From RGIG5057 sp964642045 (GTDB lineage: Bacteria > Bacillota > Clostridia > TANB77 > CAG-465): DNA of 5,904 nt. The stretch spans positions 1 to 5,904 of the forward strand of contig CAZXLZ010000068.1 of NCBI GenBank assembly GCA_964642045.1, given 5' to 3'. The notes beneath the pieces were generated by a model, which ran no database searches, was not told the origin of the DNA, and worked only from the letters and a program-made list of their open reading frames with translations. This document shows positions 1-5,766 of this stretch, piece after piece (position 1 is the first letter of the stretch; the number at the start of each line of letters is the position of its first letter). The translations under genes and the position numbers were made by a program.

Positions 1-15
1 TTCTAATCTATATTA

Positions 16-21
16 TATAAT
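16..21 (+). promoter_or_regulatory. Probable -10 element of the first gene
   Basis: A perfect TATAAT lies 11 bases before the ribosome binding site of the first gene. The matching -35 box would fall just outside the left edge, so only half of the promoter can be seen. If used, transcription would begin near 28 and leave a leader of about 19 bases before ATT 47. TATAAT occurs often by chance in DNA this AT-rich, so the support is its placement, which matches the other three promoters of the window. Confidence 0.5.
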
Positions 22-31
22 TTGAAAGTAG

Positions 32-42
32 AAAGGTAGGTG
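32..42 (+). promoter_or_regulatory. Ribosome binding site that decides the start of the first gene
   Basis: AAAGGTAGGTG is the ideal anti-16S sequence AAAGGAGGTG with one extra T. It is followed at a normal distance by ATT 47 (six bases after the GG at 39-40), and no ATG, GTG or TTG in the open frame stands nearby. GTG at 40-42 is in another frame and meets a stop after three more codons. This places initiation at ATT 47 rather than at the far downstream TTG 203, which has no comparable site. Confidence 0.6.
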
Positions 43-46
43 TTTT

Positions 47-691
47 ATTATTAATAATAAAATTTTTATAATACCTATTATATTAATTATTATTTTTATA
101 ATAGTTATTTCAAGTTTTTATGTTATAAGTCATAATAACAATAATAATGATACACATTTTGATGATAATACCGTAAATAAAACTGATATACCTAATGAAG
201 AGTTGGATTATAGTTATGAAGAGTATAAATATGTAGGTGATATTGAAGGATACCCTAAACACTTAAGTAGTATAGAAGAATTGCCACTTCCAAAAAGGAT
301 AATATTTTATCATAATGGAATGCAATATGCGTTTGATTATGGAAGTGATGAATATAAAAAAATAATTGAACTTAATAATAAACGTAATGAATCAATAGAA
401 TTACATATTACACAAGAAATTTTAAATTTTGGTATGGATATTGATGGATTAAAAAAAATCACAGATTTATTAGAATATGATTATGAAAATTACGAATCAG
501 TAAATTTCAACTTAAATTTTAATTATACATATGAAGTTAAAATTGATGAATTTCCTGATCCAATAAAGGTTGAAAATAATACTTATTGGGTTGATGTAGG
601 TTACAGCGAAGATGTATTTTATCAAATCTTTTATCAAGGCTTAGGTTCAACTAAAGAGTTGCTTGAGTATTTGTATAAAATAATAGAATAG
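47..691 (+). CDS. Small membrane-anchored protein of unknown function, probable ATT start
   Basis: The product is not recognised. The frame is open from 32 (after TAG at 29-31). From ATT 47 it encodes about 214 residues. Residues 6-27 are almost purely I/L/F/V (IFIIPIILIIIFIIVISSFY) and form a convincing membrane anchor with a short, lysine-containing inside end. An Asn run (30-34) and a polar linker lead to a soluble domain at roughly 55-214, rich in Tyr, Asp and Glu. The stretch KRIIFYHNGMQYAFDYG and the following EYKKIIELNNKR resembles, from memory, small Clostridial anchored or secreted hypothetical proteins. There is no lipobox Cys. An automatic caller would start at TTG 203 and lose the anchor and linker; I prefer ATT 47 because of the ribosome binding site and the conserved membrane-type coding. 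The gene stands alone between its own promoter and a weak terminator. An ATG-to-ATT mutation or a frameshifted start is the alternative. Confidence 0.7.
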   Translation: MINNKIFIIPIILIIIFIIVISSFYVISHNNNNNDTHFDDNTVNKTDIPNEELDYSYEEYKYVGDIEGYPKHLSSIEELPLPKRIIFYHNGMQYAFDYGSDEYKKIIELNNKRNESIELHITQEILNFGMDIDGLKKITDLLEYDYENYESVNFNLNFNYTYEVKIDEFPDPIKVENNTYWVDVGYSEDVFYQIFYQGLGSTKELLEYLYKIIE

Positions 692-695
692 TAAA

Positions 696-729
696 ACTAA
701 TTAAAAAAATGTCCATTTTTTAGTTTAGT
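696..729 (+). terminator. Weak AT-only hairpin after the first gene
   Basis: ACTAA (696-700) can pair with TTAGT (725-729), and AAAAAAT (704-710) with ATTTTTT (715-721) around a GTCC loop. The inner part is almost pure A-T, and the two stems are separated by an imperfect internal loop. It starts four bases after the stop codon. Such a hairpin could end transcription, but similar structures arise easily by chance at this base composition. Confidence 0.3.
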
Positions 730-744
730 AAGAATTAGTACATC

Positions 745-774
745 TTTTATTTTGCATTTATATGTTATTATAAT
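745..774 (+). promoter_or_regulatory. Probable promoter of the second gene
   Basis: The -10 is a perfect TATAAT at 769-774. The -35 region is poor: only TTTTAT (745-750) sits at an acceptable 18-base spacing. Transcription would start near 781, four bases before the ribosome binding site. This also argues against the in-frame TTG at 752, which would lie upstream of the transcript start. Confidence 0.45.
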
Positions 775-784
775 AATGATGTTT

Positions 785-792
785 AGGAGGTG
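785..792 (+). promoter_or_regulatory. Ribosome binding site that decides the start of the second gene
   Basis: AGGAGGTG is a full-strength site with the AGGAGG core ending six bases before ATG 797. It fixes the start there. The longer frame beginning at TTG 752 would add 15 residues encoded over the -10 box and over this site itself. Confidence 0.9.
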
Positions 793-796
793 TGTT

Positions 797-1693
797 ATGG
801 TACTTACTGATATTGATAAAGATTTTGTAGAGATTATAAATAATCTAAATAGAAATGGTTTTAGACCATTCTCATCATGTGATGGAGTAGATAAAAATCA
901 TATAGAAGCAGGAAAAGAAATTCCTGGTGATGCATATATAAATTTTTTAAATAGTGATAATATATTAAATCTTATGGCAGTGATGCTTAGAGATAAAGAT
1001 AATTTTAGCATTGATGTAGATAATTTAAGTCATGTAGAACCATATATGTATTTTGAAAATAAAATAGATGGAATTTCTAATGGAGTACGTTTTAGTAATC
1101 ATAATGGTGAGTTAACTGATTATTTTAGTAAAATAGTAAATGGGGTAATAAATAAAGAAATAGTTCCAAGAGAAGAGGAAAAGAAATTACTAATGGAGCT
1201 TGATAGTGTATTAGAGGATGAAAATACTAATTTGCATTTTGTTGTTTACTTAAATACTTGGAATAATAACAAAGATAAAAGGATAAATTCTATGTATATT
1301 GAAACTAAGTTTGGACTAGGCTATGACTATGATTTAGATGAGCTTACAAATGAAATATCTGAAAAATTAGGAATAGATATAACTTCACCATATGAGCTAG
1401 AAGGTAGAGATGAATATATTGATAAAGATAGAAATATTCTAACTTATATTTATCTAAATAATGAACATGCAAGTAAAATTCCAGATTTAATAAGGTACTG
1501 TAAAGAAAGGGAAAAAGATTTAAAGAGAATTGAACGTGTACATTCTGATATAAGCGAGGAAGAAATGTACGAAGAGTATGAAAGATATGAGGCAAGTCTA
1601 AAAGAGCAGTTTGAAGAATATGATGATTATGAATATGATAGTGAGGAATATAGGCTAGATAAAAACGATGTTCCTGATGATATAGGAATATAA
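797..1693 (+). CDS. Unrecognised 298-residue soluble protein with acidic, Tyr-rich tail
   Basis: I do not recognise this protein. It has no signal peptide or membrane segment and is probably cytoplasmic. Residues 8-70 contain IINNLNRNGFRPFSSCDG (13-30), then AYINF at 46-50 and a helix-like LNLMAVMLRDKDNF. This layout, 'LN..G+....SC.G ... .YI.F', resembles the N-terminal part of several uncharacterised Firmicute proteins and loosely the SC-G motif region of TYW3-type proteins; this is a resemblance from memory, not an assignment. A second half (145-245), beginning LHFVVYLNTW, mixes strand-like and helical segments. The last 48 residues (251-298) hold 21 Asp/Glu, 4 Lys/Arg and 7 Tyr, including Y258, Y261 and Y264 spaced by three. 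The gene is monocistronic, with its own promoter and a strong terminator. The start at ATG 797 is chosen by the AGGAGGTG site. Confidence 0.85.
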   Translation: MVLTDIDKDFVEIINNLNRNGFRPFSSCDGVDKNHIEAGKEIPGDAYINFLNSDNILNLMAVMLRDKDNFSIDVDNLSHVEPYMYFENKIDGISNGVRFSNHNGELTDYFSKIVNGVINKEIVPREEEKKLLMELDSVLEDENTNLHFVVYLNTWNNNKDKRINSMYIETKFGLGYDYDLDELTNEISEKLGIDITSPYELEGRDEYIDKDRNILTYIYLNNEHASKIPDLIRYCKEREKDLKRIERVHSDISEEEMYEEYERYEASLKEQFEEYDDYEYDSEEYRLDKNDVPDDIGI

Positions 1694-1698
1694 CCAAA

Positions 1699-1724
1699 AA
1701 GCCATAGCATTTTTGCTATGGCTT
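1699..1724 (+). terminator. Hairpin terminator after the second gene
   Basis: AAGCCATAGCA (1699-1709) pairs perfectly over 11 bp with TGCTATGGCTT (1714-1724) around a TTTT loop, five bases after the stop codon. The following bases (AATTTA) are only modestly T-rich. The A-run before the stem gives a T-run on the other strand, so it may act in both directions. It separates this gene from the PLP enzyme operon. Confidence 0.85.
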
Positions 1725-1740
1725 AATTTATAAAATGATA

Positions 1741-1770
1741 TTGCTATTTTACATAAGTATATGATATAAT
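1741..1770 (+). promoter_or_regulatory. Probable promoter of the PLP enzyme / oxidoreductase operon
   Basis: TTGCTA (1741-1746) and a perfect TATAAT (1765-1770) are separated by 18 bases. A TG one base before the -10 (1762-1763) makes it an extended -10 promoter. Transcription would start at about 1776-1777, on the first bases of the AAGGTG ribosome binding site (1776-1781), giving a leader of only about 10 bases. Confidence 0.7.
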
Positions 1771-1786
1771 ACTACAAGGTGATAAA

Positions 1787-3055
1787 ATGGAATTAAAAGA
1801 TATGTTTGGTATAGATGAAAATTTGATAAATAAGGCAGATAAAGTAGAAGAAAAAGTAAATAAAATATTTAAAAATATAGATAAAATAGCGTTATATAAT
1901 CAGGCAAAAGTATTAGAGGCATTTAAAAGCTATAAAGTATCAACAATGCATTTTGGTGAAGCTACAGGATATGGCTACTCAGATGTTGGAAGAGAAGTTA
2001 TAGAAAATATATATGCAAGGATTTTTAAAGCTGAAGATAGTTTGGTTAGAGTACAATTTGTAAATGCAACTCATGCAATAGCTACTACTCTTTTTGCTAA
2101 TCTAAATAGAGGAGATGAACTTGTATACATTACTGGTAAGCCTTATGATTCTATATTAGAGAGCATAGGGGTTGTTCAAAATGATATGTCACTTATATCA
2201 AAAGGAGTAAAATATAACCAAATTGAACTATTAAATAACGAAGATTTTGATATAGAAAGAATAGTTAAATATATAAGTGAAAATAAAGTTAAAATGATTG
2301 CAATTCAGCGCTCTAAAGGCTATAGCGATAGAATGTCATTAAGTTTAGATAAGATAGAGAAAGTAATATCTAAAATTAGACAGATAGATAAAGATGTAAT
2401 AATTTTTGTTGATAACTGCTATGGAGAATTTGTAGAGGAAAGAGAACCTATAGAGGTAGGTGCAAATTTATGCGTTGGTAGCCTTATTAAAAATTTAGGT
2501 GGTTCTTTGTGCAAAACTGGTGCATATATAGTTGGGGATAAAAAGCTTATAGAAAGATGTGCATGCATGCTTACTTGTCCAGGTATAGGTAAAGAATGTG
2601 GTGCTACATTAGGACAAAATAGATACATACTTCAAGGCTTGTTTATGAGCCCAATGATTGTAAAAAATGCATTAAAATCAATGGTATTTGCATCAGCAAT
2701 TTTAGAAGAAGAAGGATATAATACATTTCCAAAATGGATGGATAAAAGAACTGATATAGTAGAAACTGTAAAATTTGAAAAAGAAGAAGATCTTATAAAA
2801 TTTATACAAGGTATTCAGATGGGAAGTCCAGTAGATAGTCATGTGATTCCGTATCCTTGGGATATGCCAGGTTATGAAGATAAAGTAATAATGGCAGCAG
2901 GTAGCTTTATAGATGGTTCAAGTATTGAGCTTTCTGCAGATTCACCTATAAGAAAGCCATATATTGCATATATGCAAGGTGGAATTACTTATGAATCAGC
3001 TAAAATAGCAATTTTAATAGCTATAAACAATATGTTAAAAGGAGAGAAAAACTAA
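1787..3055 (+). CDS. PLP-dependent enzyme, aluminium resistance / methionine gamma-lyase-like family (YnbB type)
   Basis: This is a fold-type I PLP enzyme of the Cys/Met-metabolism-like family often annotated 'aluminium resistance protein' or 'methionine gamma-lyase family protein' (PF06838). Its physiological reaction is not established. Its 422 residues match the usual family length. Visible landmarks are GYGYSDVGRE (61-70), the cofactor-phosphate region FVNATHAIAT (91-100), GKPYDSILESIG (117-128), the cofactor-ring Asp in IIFVDNCYGEF (D209), the probable Schiff-base lysine in GSLIKN (K235), and PGIGKE (265-270). It is expected to be cytoplasmic, probably oligomeric like its relatives. ATG 1787 follows AAGGTG with five bases between. 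The gene is first in a tight pair with the flavoprotein one base downstream. An oddity is a cysteine cluster right after the active-site lysine: C242, C258, C260, C264 and C271, where I remember mostly non-Cys residues in relatives. The exact substrate cannot be read from the sequence. Confidence 0.93.
   Translation: MELKDMFGIDENLINKADKVEEKVNKIFKNIDKIALYNQAKVLEAFKSYKVSTMHFGEATGYGYSDVGREVIENIYARIFKAEDSLVRVQFVNATHAIATTLFANLNRGDELVYITGKPYDSILESIGVVQNDMSLISKGVKYNQIELLNNEDFDIERIVKYISENKVKMIAIQRSKGYSDRMSLSLDKIEKVISKIRQIDKDVIIFVDNCYGEFVEEREPIEVGANLCVGSLIKNLGGSLCKTGAYIVGDKKLIERCACMLTCPGIGKECGATLGQNRYILQGLFMSPMIVKNALKSMVFASAILEEEGYNTFPKWMDKRTDIVETVKFEKEEDLIKFIQGIQMGSPVDSHVIPYPWDMPGYEDKVIMAAGSFIDGSSIELSADSPIRKPYIAYMQGGITYESAKIAILIAINNMLKGEKN
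3038..3046 (+). promoter_or_regulatory. Ribosome binding site inside the end of the PLP gene
   Basis: AAAGGAGAG overlaps the last codons of the PLP enzyme gene. Its GGAG core (3041-3044) ends 12 bases before TTG 3057, somewhat farther than usual. With a one-base gap between stop TAA (3053-3055) and TTG, translation of the second gene is probably coupled to termination of the first. Confidence 0.7.
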
Positions 3056-3056
3056 A

Positions 3057-4301
3057 TTGACAGAAAAAGTTGTGATTATAGGTGCAGGAGCTGCAGGCTG
3101 CATGGCAGCTATTATGGCAAGTGATAAGTATGATGTAACTATAATTGAAAAGAAAGAAAAAATAGGTAAAAAACTTAGCATTACAGGAAAGGGAAGATGT
3201 AATATTACATTTGATGGAGATTTTGAATATCTTAAAAGTAATATATTAGAAAATGGAAAATTCATGTATAGTAGTTTTAATCTCTTTGATAATATGAAAT
3301 TAATAGAGTTTATAGAAAAACTTGGGGTAAAAGTAAAACTTGAAAGAGGAAATAGATACTTTTTAGATAGTGATAATGCATCAGAGCTTGTAGAAGCCTT
3401 AAAGAAGAAATTAAAAAAGAAAAATATTAAAGTTATATATAATGCAAAAGTAGAAAGTGTTAAGAAGAATAAAGAAGATAAGTTTGAAATAAATATCAAA
3501 GATAAGGAATGCATTTTAGCAGATAAATGTGTGATAGCAACAGGTGGAAAAAGTTATCCTGCAACTGGTTCTGAGGGTGATGGATATAATATAGCAAAAA
3601 GCTTTGGACATAAAGTATCAAAAATAAAACCAGCACTTGTTGGCATTATGACGGAAGATAATGGATGTAAATCCATGCAAGGACTTACTTTAAAGAATGT
3701 ATGTCTTAGAGTTTTAGATAACAAAAAAGAGATTTTTAATGCATTTGGTGAAATGTTATTTACCCACTTTGGAGTAAGTGGTCCTATCGTACTTAGCGCT
3801 AGTAGTAAAATAACTAGAATAGAAAATCTAGATAAAAAATTAAAAAATGGAGATATAGTACTTAGTATAGATTTAAAACCAGCTTTAAGCATAGAGGTTT
3901 TAGATAAAAGAATATGTAGGGATTTTATTAAATATAATAATAAAGAGTTTAAAAATTCTTTAAATGAACTATTTCCTAAAAGTATGATAAAAGAGGTTAT
4001 AAAAAGATCAAATATAGATGAGAATAAAAAAGTATGTGAAATTACTAAAAAAGAGAGAGAATATTTGGGATATGTTATAAAAAACTTCGATATTACAGCA
4101 GAAAATTTAATGCCTATAGAAACAGGAATTGTAACTTCTGGAGGAGTAGTTTTAAAAGAAATAAATCCAAAAACCTTAGAATCTAAGATTATTAATAACT
4201 TATACTTTGTAGGAGAAGTTCTTGATTTAGATGCATATACTGGTGGATTTAATCTTCAAATTGCGTTTTCAACTGGCTATGCTTGTGGATATTACATGTA
4301 A
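3057..4301 (+). CDS. FAD-dependent oxidoreductase, YhiN / BaiN / HI0933 family
   Basis: This is a cytoplasmic flavoprotein of the HI0933-like family (PF03486), 414 residues, full length. Residues 4-14 carry the Rossmann FAD motif VVIIGAGAAGC, with E31 at the end of the second strand to bind the ribose. The family signature KKLSITGKGRCNIT spans 38-51. ATGGKSYPATGSEGDGY is at 161-177, FTHFGVSGPIVL at 235-246, and the C-terminal FAD-closing motif NLYFVGEVLD...TGGFNLQIAFSTG at 381-407. The family includes E. coli YhiN and C. scindens BaiN. BaiN was linked to bile acid reduction, but these genes are widespread in non-bile organisms, so that role should not be assumed here. TTG is the only start in the open frame before the FAD motif (preceding in-frame stop at 3036-3038). 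The gene follows the PLP enzyme by one base and should share its transcript. No terminator is visible after it, so read-through into the protease gene is possible. Confidence 0.95.
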   Translation: MTEKVVIIGAGAAGCMAAIMASDKYDVTIIEKKEKIGKKLSITGKGRCNITFDGDFEYLKSNILENGKFMYSSFNLFDNMKLIEFIEKLGVKVKLERGNRYFLDSDNASELVEALKKKLKKKNIKVIYNAKVESVKKNKEDKFEINIKDKECILADKCVIATGGKSYPATGSEGDGYNIAKSFGHKVSKIKPALVGIMTEDNGCKSMQGLTLKNVCLRVLDNKKEIFNAFGEMLFTHFGVSGPIVLSASSKITRIENLDKKLKNGDIVLSIDLKPALSIEVLDKRICRDFIKYNNKEFKNSLNELFPKSMIKEVIKRSNIDENKKVCEITKKEREYLGYVIKNFDITAENLMPIETGIVTSGGVVLKEINPKTLESKIINNLYFVGEVLDLDAYTGGFNLQIAFSTGYACGYYM

Positions 4302-4362
4302 GTATAGTTAGTATAATAATAGGTCTAAAAATGAAAAATAGTTGAAAAATATAGCAAGGATA

Positions 4363-4390
4363 TTGAATTTTTGGGTAACTGATATATAAT
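4363..4390 (+). promoter_or_regulatory. Probable promoter of the HtrA protease gene
   Basis: TTGAAT (4363-4368) and a perfect TATAAT (4385-4390) are 16 bases apart. Transcription would begin near 4397, just before the TAAGGAGG ribosome binding site (4398-4405). No inverted repeat typical of a stress-regulator operator is evident around it. Confidence 0.7.
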
Positions 4391-4412
4391 ATAAATGTAA
4401 GGAGGCTTTTAT

Positions 4413-5543
4413 ATGAGCGATGAAAAGATTATGTTTGAGAAAAAAAGAGGAATGAATGGAATATCTATTATATGTATAATAATTGTAGTAGCACTTCTTT
4501 CTAGTATAATTACATATAAACTGTTAGATATGAATTCTAAAGAAGAAACTGCAAATAATTCTTCATCACAAAATAGTAATGTTACTAAATATGAGATACA
4601 AAACATTGAGAATCCTGTAATTGCAGTAGCAAAAGAATGCTCATCATCAATAGTTGGGATAACAGTCGAGACTCTTAGTCAAAATGTATTTGGTATGCTT
4701 CAAAATTCAAAAGGTAGTGGATCAGGTATAATATATACTGAAGATGGTTATATAATAACTAATTTTCATGTTATAGAGGATGCAATAAATTCACAAACTG
4801 CTGTCATAACTGTAATTACTCTTGATGAAAAAGAATATCCTGCAACTATTGTTGGAGCAGATGAAGTAACTGACCTTGCTGTAATAAAAATAGAAGATGG
4901 TGTAAATTTAAAAGCTGCGAGTTTTGGAGATTCTTCTTTAGTAGAGGTAGGGCAGCTTGCAGTTGCAATTGGTAATCCACTTGGTCAAACTTTAGCTGGT
5001 AGTGTAACAGTTGGCTATATTTCAGCTGTTAATCGTAATATAACTTCTGGAAGCAATACGTATAATCTACTTCAAACTGATGCTGCAATAAACTCTGGAA
5101 ATAGTGGAGGAGCACTTTTAGATAGTCAAGGCAAAGTTATAGGTATAAATAGTATAAAAGCTTATTCTACTGGAGTTGAAGGATTGGGATTTGCCATACC
5201 AATAAATGATGCACTTCCTATTATAGAAAAATTAATAAAAGATGGAAAGATTGTAAGACCATATATTGGAATATCAGGATTTACGTTAAGTGAAGAAATG
5301 GCAGAAAAATATGATTTAATGCCAGGGGTGTATGTACAGCAAGTTTTAGATAAAACACCTGCAGCTAGTGCTGGTATTAAACAAGGTGATGTAATAACAA
5401 AAATTGATGGTATAGAAATAACAACTTTTGAAAAACTTAATGAGTATAAAAATACAAAAGATGTAGGAGATAAAATAGAAGTAACAGTATATAGAAATAA
5501 AAAAGAAGAGAAAATAAAATTGGTGCTTGAAGCAGATAATTAA
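4413..5543 (+). CDS. htrA: Membrane-anchored serine protease, HtrA/DegP type, with one PDZ domain
   Basis: The product degrades or refolds damaged proteins at the outer face of the cell membrane. It has 376 residues, the typical length of Gram-positive HtrA. A short cytoplasmic, Lys-rich N-terminus is followed by one membrane segment (about 17-38, ISIICIIIVVALLSSIITYKLL) and a Ser/Asn-rich linker (41-57). The trypsin-like domain is at about 66-270. The catalytic triad is intact: H119 in ITNFHVIE, D154 in TDLAVIKI, and S231 in GNSGGAL. GLGFAIP follows at 257-263. A single PDZ domain (about 281-374) begins with the peptide-binding loop YIGI (284-287) and contains PAASAGIKQGDVI (316-328). ATG 4413 follows TAAGGAGG with seven bases between. 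It is monocistronic, with its own promoter and a strong terminator. In other Firmicutes such genes are induced by secretion stress through two-component regulators; no such operator is recognised here. Confidence 0.96.
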   Translation: MSDEKIMFEKKRGMNGISIICIIIVVALLSSIITYKLLDMNSKEETANNSSSQNSNVTKYEIQNIENPVIAVAKECSSSIVGITVETLSQNVFGMLQNSKGSGSGIIYTEDGYIITNFHVIEDAINSQTAVITVITLDEKEYPATIVGADEVTDLAVIKIEDGVNLKAASFGDSSLVEVGQLAVAIGNPLGQTLAGSVTVGYISAVNRNITSGSNTYNLLQTDAAINSGNSGGALLDSQGKVIGINSIKAYSTGVEGLGFAIPINDALPIIEKLIKDGKIVRPYIGISGFTLSEEMAEKYDLMPGVYVQQVLDKTPAASAGIKQGDVITKIDGIEITTFEKLNEYKNTKDVGDKIEVTVYRNKKEEKIKLVLEADN

Positions 5544-5547
5544 AATA

Positions 5548-5583
5548 AAAATGAACTTAAAGTTTATACTTTAGGTTCATTTT
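5548..5583 (+). terminator. Strong hairpin terminator after the protease gene
   Basis: AAAATGAACTTAAAGT (5548-5563) pairs with ACTTTAGGTTCATTTT (5568-5583) over 16 bp around a TTAT loop; the single non-Watson-Crick position (T5557 with G5574) is a G-U wobble in RNA. It starts four bases after the stop codon. The outer A-T pairs supply the T-run, and the symmetric A-run suggests it can work on both strands. Confidence 0.88.
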
Positions 5584-5596
5584 AATTGTAAATAAA

Positions 5597-5642
5597 CTAA
5601 CGGCTGTGCCAGTAGTAAAGCTAGCTTAAGATTTGTAGTAAA
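5597..5642. other. GC-richer block with nested dyad symmetry, possible insertion-sequence end
   Basis: Within DNA otherwise nearly all A/T, bases 5601-5625 are about half G/C. CTAACGGCTGTGCCAGTAG (5597-5615) is an imperfect palindrome (CTA..GGC-TGT-GCC..TAG). It is followed by the perfect 10-base palindrome AAGCTAGCTT (5618-5627) and an overlapping CTTAAG (5625-5630). GTAGTAAA occurs twice in direct orientation (5612-5619 and 5635-5642). The start GGCTGTGCCA recalls, from memory, the GGCTGTG-type terminal repeats of some IS1182/IS5-like elements. No matching inverted copy lies in the window, so a complete element is not present here. An operator or recombination site is the alternative. Confidence 0.35.
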
Positions 5643-5691
5643 AAAACTTCCTTCATGATGTGTGTAAATAAAAATAATGAAGGAAGGTTTT
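5641..5691 (+). promoter_or_regulatory. Hairpin masking a ribosome binding site; terminator-like on the minus strand
   Basis: CTTCCTTCAT (5647-5656) pairs perfectly with ATGAAGGAAG (5677-5686) around a 20-base loop; after one A-G mismatch, AAAA (5642-5645) can pair with TTTT (5688-5691). The 3' arm contains AAGGAAGG (5680-5687), a good ribosome binding site seven bases before ATG 5695. A transcript reading through from the left would therefore fold this site away, an arrangement known from transposase genes protected against outside transcription. Read on the other strand, the same stem is followed by seven T, as in an intrinsic terminator. The sequence alone does not say which role is real. 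Confidence 0.55.
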
Positions 5692-5694
5692 ATC

Positions 5695-5766
5695 ATGACT
5701 AATATATTAAAAAAATAAAAAAATAGTAATGAACTAGTAAATGTTAATGATAAAATAAGAATGTAA
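5695..5766 (+). pseudogene. Broken start of a small coding frame (7 codons, then stop)
   Basis: ATG 5695 lies seven bases after AAGGAAGG and encodes MTNILKK before TAA at 5716-5718. The same frame then continues KNSNELVNVNDKIRM to the next TAA at 5764-5766, a protein-like composition in contrast to the A/T-rich noncoding sequence after it. ATG 5677 is in the same frame but lacks its own site. I read it as the 5' end of a decayed gene, possibly a transposase given the flanking block and hairpin. A seven-residue leader peptide, or chance, are the alternatives. No product can be named. Confidence 0.25.

Noticed and set aside
131..151. AAT-rich triplet run as a phase-variable repeat
   Set aside because: It is short, interrupted by AAC, and encodes an Asn linker in frame; triplet changes would not switch the frame.
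203..205. TTG at 203 as the start of the first gene
   Set aside because: It has no proper ribosome binding site and would discard an in-frame membrane anchor and linker that follow a near-perfect site at 32-42.
752..796. TTG at 752 as the start of the second gene
   Set aside because: The added 15 residues are encoded over the -10 box and the AGGAGGTG site; ATG 797 has ideal spacing.
1344..3892. Minus-strand open frames opposite the four right-hand genes
   Set aside because: They are shadows of well-supported genes on the + strand, without ribosome binding sites or recognisable domains.
3057..4301. Assigning a bile acid pathway from the BaiN resemblance
   Set aside because: The family is widespread, and no other bile acid gene is present in the window.
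4312..4317. TATAAT just after the oxidoreductase stop as an alternative protease promoter
   Set aside because: No -35 box at acceptable spacing, and the 4363-4390 promoter is better in both boxes and in its distance to the gene.
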